From Ceratopteris richardii (taxonomy: Eukaryota; Streptophyta; Polypodiopsida; Polypodiales; Pteridaceae): 64,000 nucleotides of DNA. The stretch spans positions 134,026,773 through 134,090,772 of the forward strand of contig CM035412.1 of assembly GCA_020310875.1 (NCBI GenBank). Reading direction: 5' to 3'. This document shows positions 32,750 through 44,557 of the stretch, one piece after another (within the stretch, counting starts at the first letter, position 1; each line of letters starts with the position of its first letter). The notes below the pieces were generated by a model. The model did not search any database, was not told where the DNA came from, and was given only the letters and a program-made list of their open reading frames with translations. The translations under genes and the position numbers were made by a program.

Positions 32750-33726
32750 ATGAACCTTAGATCAAGAAGACACATAGATTGGGTTAGAGAAAGCATCATA
32801 TCCTATAAAGCTAGTGTCAATCACATAGCTAGCTCTTGGGCTCAACAACCTAGTGACTATCGATATATGCTAAACTCTAGGACTAGTGACTCAAAAATGT
32901 CATTTAGTATTGAAACACCCTCACGTAGTTTGGGTATAGTCTATTTACAACCACCCTTCCCTATAAGATGCTATTGGAATATATTAGGACCAATCAATTA
33001 GGTCCTCGCATCTATCAGGATGGTTTGAGAAGATCCATGGTCCATCTCAAAAACCCTAATCATCCTTTCGGACATGAGCACCAACTGGTCAAATTTAAAG
33101 AGGCCTGATATATTGATAAGCTAGGTATGTGGTTACCAACTTACTAGGCAGGACAAATGAGTTCCGAATTGTCATTCCAGAGAATGAGATAGGTGACCTA
33201 GAACAAGGAACATGGGATGAGAACCTCAAACACCTCATGGAAAATCCATGTTGAATAGAATCATCAACCTAGAGTGGATCCCTCAGACACTAGCAAGGTT
33301 GTCTATTTAGATAACACTTCACATAAAATATTTGTAGTTACCGAGAATGGTAGCTATGCATAAAATTGGAAGGGCAAATTGGTCTTCCCTTAACCATCAT
33401 CTGCTCTGCCCCATGGTCAAAAAGGAGTGGCAACTTCTTGGGATGAAACGATCCGATCGGGAGAGGCATAGAGATCCAAGACATCAAAGAGGCATGGATG
33501 AGTTTCCCCTTCCCAAAATGAGAGAAGACCCTATGAAGAATACCAACTTGACATGGTTTCAACCGCTACATCAAGGTCCATTCAAGAATATAGACCACCT
33601 GCTAGAAGCATTCATCACCAAATTTTCCAAGAGTGGTATCAGGCACAATACCTCAAGCTTAATACATTGTTTTAAGAAAACACCCCAAGAAACTATCTGA
33701 CTAGCTAGAAGATTATTTAGAAAATA
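32750..33726 (+). pseudogene. gag: gypsy-D gag, N-terminal part
   Basis: Starts MNLRSRRH, matching the start of the gypsy-C polyprotein (MNLRSGRH). Stops, frameshifts and a deletion around 33360-33470 remove the MKNYFDG segment. The readable end (FIT-KFSKSGIRHNTSSLIH, RRLF) is cut by gypsy-E. Confidence 0.75.
33722..33726. repeat. Target site duplication of gypsy-E, left copy
   Basis: AAATA here versus CAATA at 40547-40551; one mismatch. The gag frame of gypsy-D supports CAATA as the original. Confidence 0.7.
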
Positions 33727-34094
33727 TGTTGTGAAAAACTCCTTCCTAGAGTATAGCATCCACCAGAGAGTCAGTGAGTACGACTCCATCCATCCAACTT
33801 CACCCATATATATACCAAGGGTCCAAGAGTTGCATGCTTTACTTTTTAGCCATGTGTCCTTCCAAGTGTCCTTCATATGGATACTTTCCAAAGAGAATCA
33901 CATGGCTTCTATTTCAATTGAAGTCACGTACGGGTCAAGGTGCCACTTGGGAGAAGCTTCTCCCAAGACTAAGGTTTTATTCCCTTAGGTTAATTTCCTA
34001 AGGTAACAAACCCTTCAATTTGAGACTTCTATGAAATAAAACCTCAAGAAACATGGGTTCCTTTTGGAGGGTCTAACCCATTATTTATGCAATA
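33727..34094 (-). repeat. gypsy-E 3' LTR (left)
   Basis: 368 bp, partner of 40179-40546. The inner end reads CAATA instead of CAACA. Confidence 0.9.
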
Positions 34095-34095
34095 T

Positions 34096-34107
34096 TCTTC
34101 CCCCCTT
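34096..34107 (-). promoter_or_regulatory. gypsy-E polypurine tract
   Basis: Minus strand AAAGGGGGGAAGA, directly upstream of the 3' LTR. Confidence 0.8.
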
Positions 34108-34258
34108 TGACATTTTCGTCCTCAAAAATGTGTTTTGGTATATTATGTGAAGTATTCCCCCGTGCACCATGATTCACTTCTTTTGATCATGGACTCACTC
34201 TCAAAAGATGCTTTCCTTGTTTTTAACTAATATAAAAAAGAGGGAAATCTTTTATTTA

Positions 34259-35560
34259 TGGAACTTACTCGTTCCCAAGTAGCACTTTCTTCGGTTCCAT
34301 CCCTCCATTTAACTAGGCACTCTTTATATAAATGATTTCTTGTTTTCTTATCTCGAGTGCGTAGTATTCTCTCAAGTTCATGAGGATTTTAAGAAGGGAG
34401 ATTGGTTGAATGATTGTATCCGAAGATACCAGATTGTCTTGTTCAGCCAGTTTTCTTTTTAATCAACTTACATGGAATACTGGATGAAGTAAACAATCTT
34501 ATGGGAGTTCTAACTCGTAAGCCAAAGTCCCTATTCCTTTAAGAACCTTAAAAGGGCCACAGAACCTCGGAGAGAGCTTAGGACAAGGTCCTGTTTTTAA
34601 TGTTTCAGATTTCTCAGGAACTTTAAGATATACTAATTCACCAAACTGAAAGGAAATATCTCGCCTTTTAGGGTCGCTAAAAGATTTAGCTCTATCCTGG
34701 GCTTTCCTCAGGTTTTCCTTGGCTACTTTTAGCTTAAAGTTCATATCTTCTAAGAAATCTTTTGCTGCTTGGACTTTTTCGTTTTGAAGTCCAACTACAT
34801 AAGGTGCTCTAGGTTGAAATCCATACATCAACATAAAAGGACTATTTTCCGTTGCAGAATGCTTTGCACTATTGTAAGTGAATTCTACTATCGGTAGATA
34901 GTCTTGCCAGTTGGTTTGGGTAGAAGATACGTATGCTCGTAACATATCTTCAAGTATTCGATTGACTCTTTCGGTTTGACCATCCGTTTGAGGATGTTCA
35001 GCAGTACTCAAATTAAGCTTAGTTTCTAACCGACTAAATACAGCTCTCCAAAAATGGCTAGTGAATTTTCTATCTCTATCAGACACTATGTCTTGAGGTA
35101 ATCCATAGAGTCTATACAGTTGCTCTATGAATAATTTAGCCAATTCTGGAGTTTTTACTGTAGTTCGAGTAGGTAAGAAACGAGCCATTTTGGTCAATCG
35201 GTCAACTATAACCCAAACAGCATCATGACCTTTAGAGGTACGTGGCAAGCCTGTAATGAAATCCATGGAAATACTTTCCCATTTTCCATTTGGAATTTCT
35301 AAGGGATGCAACAAACCCCCTATCTTAAACTTTTCAGCTTTGTTAACTTGGCACTTAGTGCATCTAAGTACATAATTATGTACATCTTTATGTATACTAG
35401 GCGATTAAAATTGCCTTTTTACTAATTCATAAGTTTTCCAGGATGTCCTGCACTTGGGGCATCATGACATTCAAACAAAACTTTTTTTCTAAGTTCGGAA
35501 TTACAAGGAACACAGATCTTTCCTTTGTATAACAGATATTCATCTTGAATCCTGTAATGT
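34259..35560 (-). pseudogene. pol: gypsy-E integrase with chromodomain
   Basis: Integrase core open at 34499-35314: ISMDFITGLP, DRDRKF and QTDGQTERVNR supply D, D and E; the GPFKVLKGIGTLAYELELP module follows. The upstream zinc domain (FECHDAPSAGHPG) is degraded with several stops at 35315-35560. Downstream of a short broken stretch, 34259-34375 encodes a chromodomain-like sequence (LRTRDKKTRNHLY, ECLVKWRDGTEESATWE), which in chromoviruses directs insertion to particular chromatin. It is out of frame with the core here. Confidence 0.88.
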
Positions 35561-35637
35561 TTTAACTTATCTTCATTTGATAAGCTTGTACTTGGAGTAG
35601 AAACCTTCTTCCAGGCTTCACTAAAACTAGTATCTTC

Positions 35638-37116
35638 TTAATACTTGCCCTTCAAGAGTGTTACTAACTCATTAGAAATTTGTATGAAACTCAAAGAATT
35701 GAATATGGGCATCCTGCTTAATGCATCTGCCACAATATTAAATTTTCCCTTTCTATATCTGAGTTCATAATCAAATTCTTGGAGTAATTCGGCCCATCTA
35801 GCTTTTCTACCTGAGAGCTTAGATTGGTCTGCAAACGATTTAATGCTTGCTTGATCAAAAACTATAGTAACTTTGGTGCCAAACAAGTAATGTCTCCATT
35901 TTTTCAGAGCATGCATAATTGCATAAAGCTCTTTTTCATAAGTAGAATAATTTCTTTGAGCTGAATTTAGCTTTTGGCTTTCAAAAGCAATTGGTCAACC
36001 ATTTTGAATCAACACAGCTCCTATTGCTAGATCACTAGCATCTGTTTCAACTATAAAGGGTTCATTTGGATCTACTACCTGTAGAACCGGGGCCGAAGCT
36101 AAGGCTCTTTTAAGTATTTCCATACTTTCAGCCTGTTCCTTTTCCCAAGTGAGGCTTTTGGGTTTACCCTTTAATTTCTCAAATAAAGGGGTTGAGACTT
36201 TTGCAAAGTTGGGTACAAATTTTCTATAGTATCCTGCTAACCCTAGAAAACTTTGAAGTTCTGTAATAGTTTTAGGGTGAGGCCAGTTAAGAATAACTTG
36301 GACCTTATCAGGATCTACTTGAATCCCTTTATCAGATATAATGTGACCAAGATATCTGATTTCTGATGAAAAGAATTCACATTTATCTTCTTTTCCGAAT
36401 AATTTGTTTCCTTTTAGAACTTGGAAAACTTTTTCCAAATGTTCTAAATGAGAGACTGCATCTTGACTATAGACAAGAATATCATCAAGAAAATCAACTA
36501 CAAACTTTCCCAAATAAGGGCTTAAAATAGTGTTCATTAATGTCATGAACGTGGCTGGGGCATTTGTGAGTCCAAAAGGCATGACTAAAAACTCAAAATG
36601 CCCGTATTCAGTTCTGAAAGTTGTTTTAGGAACATCTTCAGACTTAATTCTAATTTGATGATATCCTTGACAGAGATCAGGTTTTGAAAATATCTTAGCT
36701 CCTTTTAATTGATCAAATAAATCATCAATTCGGGGCATTGGATATTTATTCTTGATTGTAACTTTATTCAAGGCTCGATAGTCAATGCATAGTTTCATTG
36801 ATCCATCTTTTTTCTTGACTAAAAGAATGGGTGCTGCCCAGGGTGAAAGACTAGGTTGAATGAATCCCTTAGCTAGGTATTCATTTAACTTCTTTTCTAC
36901 TTCAGCCTGTTGGGAAAATGGGAGTCTATAAGGGGATTTACATATAGGCTTAGTTCCTGGGAGCAAGTCTATAGCATGGTCGACTTGCCCACGAGAAGGA
37001 GGTAAGCCATGGGGAAGTTCTTCTGGAAAGACGTCCCGATAATTATTTATCAAACACTTAAATTTAAACCTTTCATGTTCAGACAAAGGAGACAAGATAT
37101 AAGAAACTGGATTCAT
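35638..37116 (-). pseudogene. pol: gypsy-E reverse transcriptase and RNase H
   Basis: RT is open at 35995-37116: [40 protein letters not shown], active site FLDDILVYS (LDD), then [17 protein letters not shown] and the RNase H start [15 protein letters not shown]. One stop at about 35993 separates the rest of RNase H (35638-35916, FADQSKLSGRKARWAELLQE, ADALSR). The first Met at 37116 overlaps the end of the protease frame, so a frameshift lies between them. Confidence 0.92.
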
Positions 37117-37836
37117 ATTATGTACATGTTTACATCAGTTGGAAGTATCATAAAGACTTCCAATTTTTGGGTATTTACAAGTGTTTTCAACTCCATGCTA
37201 GAAATCAAAGGAGTACTGGGCACATCATGTTCTCCTTGAATTAGATAATGGATTCCATTTCTCTCAAATTCCAAAGTATTCAGCTGATACCTTCTTTTAA
37301 GTGTTTTCCCTAAACCCCAAAGCCATTCTCTACCCAAAACCACATCAATTCTTTCCATGTGCATGATTTGAAAGTCTAATTTATCTTTATAACCTTGAAA
37401 TTCTATTTCGAGGTTACAGATCATAGTATCCCAGACTTTCTTGTCTTGACCCTCCATCATAGATACAACATACTGATGAGGTGACTTTTGCTGGGGCAAC
37501 TTTAATCTCTTCACCAGTGAGTAGTTTAGGAAATTGTGGATGGTCGAGTTGTCTATCATGACTCTGGCCTTTTCACCACTTATACAAGCATGAAGTTTGA
37601 CCAAGTCATGAGGTCCAAACTGGTTATGGACCCACATTGAGTCAGACAAACAACACTGATGCTTGTCATCTTCGTGAAGGACTTCCACTTTTTTCCAAAC
37701 TTTACTGTTTTCGAGATTCAATTTTTGGACTAAGTGTATTCCTGTCTTTTCTTTCCCTCTTATCTCATAGGTGGCTTTTTGTTGTCCCCTAGTCATGCAA
37801 TTCTTACTAAGATGTCCTAGCTTAAGGCACTTAAAG
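37113..37836 (-). pseudogene. pro: gypsy-E zinc knuckle and protease
   Basis: Zinc knuckle CFKCLKLGHLSKNC lies at about 37797-37838, just upstream of the visible ATG (37796). The protease follows, with ARVMIDNSTIHNFLNYSLV at the place of the usual IDSGSTHNF: the catalytic D-S-G is D-N-S, so activity is doubtful. VVLGREWLWGLG marks its end. Confidence 0.82.
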
Positions 37837-38958
37837 CAAAGATTTTTTTGCTTTTTCCCATACCTTAGGGTCTAGCCTAGGTCGTGAAGGTCTAGGGGTT
37901 TTAACGTCATCTTTTTTGAATGTGCCTAGCTTTCTTTTACCTGGTTTAAATTTTTTATTTTCTCCGATAAGATGAAGTGGTTGTGTTCCAATTTTAGCAT
38001 GATCTTCACAGATCTGCGCTAACTTAATAGCATCTTCTAAACTTTTTGGAGCACTTCTTTTTACTTCATGTTTGACTTGCTTGTCAAGACCTCGGATGAA
38101 ACCTCTTACCTTATGAAAGTCATCAAGGTTTTGCAATTTCAGTACTATTTCTCGATAATGAGAAATATATAGACAAAAGGGACGTCCTCTCTGCAGGACT
38201 TTGTCCCATTCTTCCCAGTTTCTTTCATCCTCATTTTCTGGTAAGAATTGTTTTTTGAAGAATTCTTCAAATTGATTCCAAGTTTTTGAGATTCTTTGAG
38301 CCTCCTCTAAGCTCATCCACCACTTATAAGCCTTAGGTCCAAGTGATAAACTTGTTTCTAAGACTTGATAAGCTTCAGGGGTGTTTTCAACTGATGCAAG
38401 TCTTGCCATTTTTCTAAAAATGTCAAGACTGCATCTTTGTTTCGGTCTTTATCTTCCCCTGAAAATTGAGGTGGTTTTAAGTCTTTCGCAAAAGATAGAC
38501 TTCTAGACTTAATGGCAGTATGAGGAAGGATTTACTTCATTATCTTTATTTTTTAAAGATACATTACTATGCAAGGGTAAAGGGGCGTCCGTTCCTTTAC
38601 TAGGTGATGGGTTCCTTGGTCGAATAGACAAGGAACCCCTTTGAGCAGGTAAGGGTAAGGATGAACAAATCGTATTAAGAATTTGTTCCATCTTCCCTTG
38701 AATTTCATTGATTGAAGTACGAAGGGTACCCATTTCGTTTTGGATTTCTTTAACAATGAACATATCTGCTTGGATATCGTTCATTTTTTCATCCAAACCA
38801 TTCAACTCTTTATAAATATCTAATTTCAGCATTTCTTCTTGGCCTATCTCTGGAAGACTTGGAGTATAATCTATTTGTCTACCCCCTTCCTGCGGTGCAT
38901 AATCCTCTTCTTGCCTAGGAATGTCTAATAACATGTTACTTGCGTATGAATCCCCCAT
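37831..38958 (-). pseudogene. gag: gypsy-E gag
   Basis: The N-terminal segment (38509-38958, MGDSYASNMLLD) includes a predicted coiled coil (ELNGLDEKMNDIQADMFIVK). The retrotransposon gag core is at 37831-38500 (PKAYKWWMSLEEAQ, FEEFFKKQFLPENEDERNW, GLDKQVKHEVKR). A stop at 38509 and frame changes near 38405 and 37840 (next to T/A homopolymers) break it. Confidence 0.85.
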
Positions 38959-40163
38959 AATTCAATGAATACTTTGGAATCATCTAGAAATAAGAAAATG
39001 CCGTTTCTAATACTAAAGGAAAATAGATTAAAATTAAATCCAATACTTCCCCGATTTTTTTCTTTGATATCAACTTCTAGTTGTAGGTCGGCTTGGGCCA
39101 CCTTGGACGATTCGCTATTTCACCGCCTCGATTGAGCTTTCTTAGGCTCTTCAGTCTTTAATCCTCCGTTGCTTGTTCTTTTTTAAAGGTGTTGTGGGAC
39201 CTCATGATCAGTAGGACGTTGGCTCCTTAGATAGTGCAGAAGATCAAGACCTCTGACGTCCTGGGTTTGATCCTCGGGTGCTGCCAGAGACCTCTTTTTG
39301 CAGAATCAGGCTTGTACTTCTCTGAGCTAATGAATATGCAGTGGGTCCATCGGTTTCGAGCTTTCCATGAGCAACACGCAGTCGGTCGTCCTTCAATTTC
39401 CAGGCAGAGATATCCCTCTTAAATGACATCACACTTTGTAAAAATGTCAGGCTTGTAGTTGAGGCTGCAGGCTTGCTATTAGGTGGTTATGAGTTCAAAT
39501 CTCGCAGATTTCAATCGTCAATCTCCATCTTTTCTCTCTGTTGCGTACGTACATGCTCGAAGTCGGTCGGCTGTTAGTGTGAGTCACGCCTGGCCGTCTA
39601 GCCACCTTGAAGGAAGGACGAGGGGGATGCAAATTGCAATACACAGAAAACGAGGGGGAATCTCCTTCTTTAATGTCTGTACTGCTCTACAGTTGTAGGG
39701 CTCGACAACCGCACTCAACTGAATATTTTAATGAGAAGAGAATGAGTGGAGGTCTGCGACGGCTGACGTGTATGTGCGCTCAGATGGGCATTAAATAGCT
39801 AGAGAGAAGAGAGCTCATAAGTCATCACTGATCGGGCACGAAACTCTAAATTGACAGCTGTAGTAGACGTTCACGCGACTTCTTGGCTCCAGGCTCCAAC
39901 TTCTACTCGGCAGCGCCTTTCTTTGATTGAATTGACATCTTCTACTTCATTTAATGAGCGCATGGGAAGAGCTGCGACTGTCGGCACTCTCACAGCTTGA
40001 GCCTCGTACTCTGGGGCTTAATCGATGTTGTTAGTCTCCACGCCTCCCCATGAGTTCTCAAAACAGATGCACAGAAGTCAAGCATCCGAATTTTCTACTA
40101 TAGCTTCAATAGATTGCCTGCACATGAATCAAGAAAACACTACAAGTACTTGAAAAAGAACTT
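38959..40163 (-). other. gypsy-E leader between PBS and gag
   Basis: 1.2 kb, more GC-rich than its surroundings, without a recognisable protein. On the plus strand GGTTTGATCC (39264-39273) and GAGTTCAAATCTC (39491-39503) look like Pol III B boxes, the first with a weak A-box-like word near 39228; they could mark an eroded tRNA-derived insertion. Short ORFs here (e.g. 39483-39698) lack any motif. Confidence 0.45.
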
Positions 40164-40177
40164 GGCTCTGATTACCA
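40164..40177 (-). promoter_or_regulatory. gypsy-E PBS (Met tRNA) with one extra base
   Basis: Minus strand TGGTAATCAGAGCC, i.e. the canonical TGGTATCAGAGCC with one inserted A; one base from the LTR. Confidence 0.8.
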
Positions 40178-40178
40178 C

Positions 40179-40546
40179 TATTGTGAAAAACTCCTTCCTA
40201 GAGTATAGCATCCACCAGAGAGTGAGTGAGTAAGTCTCCACCCATCCAACTTCACCCATATATATACCAAGGGTTCAAGAGTTGCATGCTTTAATTTTTA
40301 GCCATGTGTCCTTCCAAGTGTCCTTCATATGGATACTTTCCAAAGAGAATCACATGGCTTCTATTTCAATTGAAGTCACGTACGGGTCAAGGTGCCACTT
40401 GGGAGAAGCTTCTCCCAAGACTAAGGTTTTATTCCCTTAGGTTAATTTCCTAAGGTAACAAACCCTTCAATTTGAGACTTCTATGAAATAAAACCTCAAG
40501 AAACATGGGTTCCTTTTGGAGGGTCTAACCCATTATTTATGCAACA
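40179..40546 (-). repeat. gypsy-E 5' LTR (right)
   Basis: 368 bp, partner of 33727-34094. The inner end TATTG replaces TGTTG. Confidence 0.9.
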
Positions 40547-40551
40547 CAATA
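40547..40551. repeat. Target site duplication of gypsy-E, right copy
   Basis: CAATA, overlapping the first bases of the resumed gypsy-D gag. Confidence 0.7.
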
Positions 40552-41999
40552 CTTAGAAAGATGCCCTATTCCAGAACTACCCACAACAGCCAAACAAGTG
40601 GCATTGTTTTTGGATGGCTTCCTAAGAGCCAAACTCTAGTCATATGTGTACTTGAAGGAACCTAGGAACATAAAGCAATGTGTGCATGTGCATAGACATA
40701 GAGGATAACTTGGGTGATGAATTAGAGCTTTCAATGATCTATAAAATCCCAGATGATGTTACTACTTTCACTTCTAAACCATCTACTTTAGTAGATGAGT
40801 TGGCAAAGAAAGTAGCTTAGAGATTAGGAGTCTCAAGAGGAAACCCTAGTAGCCAATACTACACCATTGAGAGGAGATACACTAACATTGCAAAAGATTT
40901 CCCTTACAAAAAGCAAGTGGTTAGATAAAATTATGCACAAGCATATCAATAACAAGCGAGATAACAAAATCCATTCCAACCACAAAAATACTTTAGGCCC
41001 CAACAACCATATCAACCTCCATACCAAGCTCAACAAAGACCTCAACCTATGTTAGGCCAATAGCCTCCACCTCCAACCAATGTGATTCAAGTCAAGTATG
41101 TGTCAGATGAGGACAACTTGAGTAGAGCCCTAGTACTCATGCCCCTGGTGATTTCAGAAAGTGATCTGAATGCTCAAAGCTTTGACTCAACACATGTAGA
41201 TAGCCCATTGGTTTACTACATGGATTCACGAGAGCACATTGAGGTTTACCCTTATGACAACCCTAGTGAGCCTAGTTGGAAGCCAAATTTCTCGAATGTA
41301 ATGTATGCAAATCCTAATGCTAGGCCCCAACCAAGAAAGATGAGACCCCAACCACCAAGAGGTCCATGCTACAAATGCCAGGGAGATCACTTCATTCGAC
41401 ACTATCCAGTCCCTACACCAGGACAACCTCAAGCCAACGAGGATGAAATTGCAAAGGGCAGATGGACACATTGAGAAGCCTCTATGATTGTTAGAAGGGA
41501 TAACTCTCATCACTCATGGTGTGGAGTTTGAATGCACATTTGCCATATGTGATTTTAGCAAGAACCATGTCCATGACATGATTTTAGGTAGGCCATTCAT
41601 GCGACATTGATATCCAGTATGTCCTAAAAAGCTCTGATCTTCCTTGGTGTTGATCGTTCTGGATAGCTTCAGAATTGACATCACTTCCTTGTACCTGCAA
41701 CACTTGTGAGTCATGACTAAAGTCAATCTCCGAAACTATTCTCACATAGATGTATCCCCCTTACAATGGAACATTGTCCATAGAGCATCGGATGACATGA
41801 AGTTAGTGCACTCCATGGGATCAAGATTCTCTTGGATGCATGAAGACACCCACTTATGGATGTGTAAAGTCACAGTAGAGGAAGATAAGAGAGCCACCAC
41901 TAGAGATGTAGGCACTCAAAATAACCCTAAATTAATCCAAGGCCTAGAATACGTGCCAATGATTTTCCTTGATGAAAATTTTGAACCCTGTTGGCATAC
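40547..41999 (+). pseudogene. gag: gypsy-D gag C-terminal part and protease remnant
   Basis: Resumes with QYLERCPIPELP, continuing the frame interrupted at 33726. The knuckle region is eroded; CYKCQGDHFIRHYP (about 41365-41406) retains most of one zinc knuckle. A deletion then joins to the protease flap/end (GRPFMRH, near 41590) and to HLWMCKVTVEED (41850-41885), after which homology to gypsy-B/C ends near 41990. The protease active site is deleted. Confidence 0.78.
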
Positions 42000-42074
42000 A
42001 AAGCAACAGAGGAGTCATGCACAATACGGCAACAAGGCCAAATCATTTTTTCCGTGGACTATTTACAAATCAAG

Positions 42075-42578
42075 TGATTTTAATCACTACACAAACATTG
42101 TAAATCCCGTTTTTGGTAGAATAGACTCCATTTTGTGCAAGCCGAGGAGTCCTTGAGCTTGAGGAGTATTAGAACTAGCGACATATCAATTTTCATAATT
42201 TTTAGACTCTGTTTGAGCCCTCAAATAGACTCTAGAACCTAATTTTTAACTAGGCCGGACACTAGGTCTGGACAGGACCAAAGCTAGTTAGAAAACTATA
42301 AAAAGAGCTAGAGAGCTCATTTTTGGGGTTAGATTGTTTGTGAATTGAGCTTATGTAAGAGACCTTTTGATTAATGCAAAGAACTCCATTGTTCCTCTCC
42401 TTGTTCTTGCCTTGTGTGCGCATGTGTGTGTATGTGTGTGCATGCTTGTGTGCTTCTCACTCACGCACTTGTGCCTTCACTTGCTCATAGTCTTCATACT
42501 AGTCCTCACGTCTCCACGGATTGACAATTATGAGGTAAATCTTCTCACGTTGGTACTCACCATTGTGCTAGAGTGACA
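42075..42578 (+). repeat. gypsy-B 5' LTR
   Basis: 504 bp, TGATTTTAATC...AGTGACA. TATAAAAA at 42297-42304. U3 carries the near-palindrome CCGAGGAGTCCTTGAGC (about 42142). A GT-rich microsatellite lies at about 42417-42447. Confidence 0.85.
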
Positions 42579-42585
42579 CCAAATT

Positions 42586-42603
42586 TGGCGCCGTTGCCGG
42601 GGA
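42586..42603 (+). promoter_or_regulatory. gypsy-B PBS (tRNA-Asp type)
   Basis: TGGCGCCGTTGCCGGGGA, complementary to the 3' end of plant tRNA-Asp and the PBS used by Athila elements. Seven bases separate it from the LTR. Confidence 0.88.
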
Positions 42604-44557
42604 GAGAGCTTCGAGGACGAGCGTGTGATGGTAAGACGTCGAGTTGAGACATTGGAGTTATAGGTAATATCCTTCTTTCTCTTAATTTTTCTTCATTTTT
42701 TCCTTACTTTCGCATCACCATCATCACCATCATCATCTCCACCATCTCCCATCTCCATCTCCATCTCCACAAAAAATTTCAGTTTTTTGGTCATATTACA
42801 CCCCCCACCTCATTTCCCTCATTTCATTGTGAGAGAGAGCGAGAGAGAGCTTGCATGCTATCTGTTTTTGGTGTGTTTTTGAGCTTTTGTTGCAGGAACT
42901 TTCTGTACCACCTCCTCCAGTAGTGTGCGCAGGTACGACAGACTCTGCACAGGTCTCGGGACGACGACCTCTGTCTGTCGCGACAGACAGAAAAACTTAA
43001 AATTTTGTGAATGCATGTTTGGCACGGTAACCTACACCATTAGGGCACTCTAAATCACTAGAAGTTTCTCAAAAATTTGCGTTTTTTCAGTCTATCGCGA
43101 CAGACACTGTCTATCGCGACAGACACCATCTATCGCGACAGACAGAGACCCACGATAGACCCCGTCTATCGCGACAGACACCGTCTATCGCGACAGACCA
43201 AATTCAACGACAGACACCATCTATCGCGATAGACAGAGACCCACGATAGACCCCGTCTATCGCGACAGACACCGTCTATCGCGACAGAGCAAAAATCGAC
43301 GACAGACAGCGTCTATCGCGACAGACACCGTCAATCGCGACAGACCAGTCTATCGCGACAGACCAAAAATCGACGACAGACAGTGTCTATCGCGACAGAC
43401 CAGTCTATCGCGACAGACACCGTCTATCGCGACAGACCAAATCACGACAGACGACAGAGAGCATCTATGGCGACAGACATCGTCTATCGCGACAGGCAGA
43501 ATTCCACGACAGACCGCGTCTATCGCGACAGACACCGTCTATCGCGACAGACCAAAATTCCACGATAGACAGCGTCTATCGCGACAGACACCGTCTATCG
43601 CGACAGACAGCCCCCACGATAGTTTGTGTCTATCGCGGCAGATACCGTCTATCGCGACAGACAGACATTTTCGGCAAAAATTAAGGGGTAAATTTTTGGA
43701 AATTTAGGCTAAATTTTGGGCATATTTGCACTCTCAAATACTTATACACTCACAAAGGCCTTAGAAAAATGCATTAAAACCCCTGAAAGGTTCTGTTTGT
43801 CTAGTTAACCCCCTAAACCTTGAACGGTCATAACTTTTTCATACGAAATCCATTTTTTGAGCTCTAGGGCTTGTCGGAAAGCTCGTGGCATATACTACAC
43901 GCCCTCAACTGTTTTTTATAAGAATAACACGTTGATTTTCAGACAGGATATTTGGAAGTTGACACACGGAGAGGTAGGAACACCAAGGGAGCTCTAGAGG
44001 AAATTTCTAGCAACACAAAAGGGGGAACAAGGGTCATTAAAAAAAGTGTCTGAAATAAATTGTCTGTCAATTGAAAGGTCAACTTGGAGCTAATCTTGGG
44101 ACTGATGCAGGTCTATTGAGAAGCAAGTGAGAGCGTCCAAGCAAGGGTTTTGCGCAAGCTTGAGAATCAACTTCTCGAGCACTAAAGAGCAAGGTTCAGC
44201 AAGAAAGGTCGGAATACTCTCAACTCCTCTTCGTCAATTCCTAGCTTAGGCTAAGAACGATTAGAGGTAGGAGTAAATCAGGGCGACGATAGGCAACTAC
44301 CAAGTTGAAGCATACCTAAACTTTCAAGCTCAAGCTAAGGGCATAATCCTTGTACTGTCGAGAATTTTAAAGGGAAAGAACTTAACGAGGAACGATCAAT
44401 TGTAAGTGCGAAACAACATTCAAATATTCCTGACGACGTGATATCAGACAAGACCTTAAACATGATAAAATAACTAAAAAGAACCAAGCGACTAATATAA
44501 AGTAACCAGCAACGAGGTTGTACTCTGGGCAAAGAATTGGACTACTTAGATAGGCAT
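42604..44557 (+). other. gypsy-B leader
   Basis: About 1.95 kb between PBS and the gag start, noncoding apart from chance ORFs in the repeat array (43091-43667). The segment 43770-43960 and the corresponding part of gypsy-C (56090-56230) share CATTTTTTGAGCTCTA and TTGGAAAGCTCGT-type words, so the leaders are homologous outside the arrays. Confidence 0.7.
43091..43667 (+). repeat. gypsy-B leader tandem array (TCTATCGCGACAGACA)
   Basis: Roughly two dozen copies of a 16-20-bp unit with the core TCTATCGCGACAGAC, some followed by ACCG, some by degraded spacers such as AAAATCGACGACAGACAG. The core contains the palindrome TCGCGA, and CTGTCGCGACAG-like forms pair between units. A single outlying copy lies at about 42972-42990. 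Confidence 0.93.

Larger units (their letters stand above)
33727..40546 (-). mobile_element. gypsy-E, chromovirus (Ty3/gypsy with chromodomain)
   Basis: A 6.8-kb minus-strand element inserted in gypsy-D gag. It has two 368-bp LTRs (TGTTG...CAACA), a Met-tRNA PBS, gag, zinc knuckle, protease, RT, RNase H, integrase and a chromodomain, in that order. RT words ([24 protein letters not shown]) match the Tekay/Del-type chromoviruses I know. LTRs differ at about 8 of 368 positions (about 2%). Coding parts carry several stops and frameshifts. Confidence 0.92.
31230..42074 (+). mobile_element. gypsy-D, decayed Athila-like element split by gypsy-E
   Basis: 5' LTR, degenerate Asp-type PBS, leader, and gag cut at 33726 by gypsy-E and resuming at 40547. 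Homology to gypsy-B/C runs through gag and, after an internal deletion, the protease end (to about 41990). Pol is absent and the next block is the LTR of gypsy-B. The last 75 bases (42000-42074) are unassigned and could be its own 3' end. Confidence 0.8.

Noticed and set aside
33347-34001. ORFs at 33347-33700 and 33731-34001 as genes
   Set aside because: They are gypsy-D gag remnants in mixed frames and gypsy-E LTR sequence.
39234-39798. Small plus-strand ORFs in the gypsy-E leader as genes
   Set aside because: Short, unrelated to any motif, antisense to the element; treated as noncoding leader.
41226-41726. Minus-strand ORFs in gypsy-D gag
   Set aside because: Shadows of the decayed plus-strand gag.
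43350-43568. ORFs on both strands in the gypsy-B array, and ORFs at 55178-56126 in the gypsy-C array
   Set aside because: They translate the tandem repeats (periodic words such as YRDR or FSAQNRDF) and have no independent support.
43091-43667. CRISPR-like array of short repeats
   Set aside because: Units are 16-20 bp with variable repeat remnants between them, no unique spacers and no cas genes; it is a tandem array in a plant retrotransposon leader.
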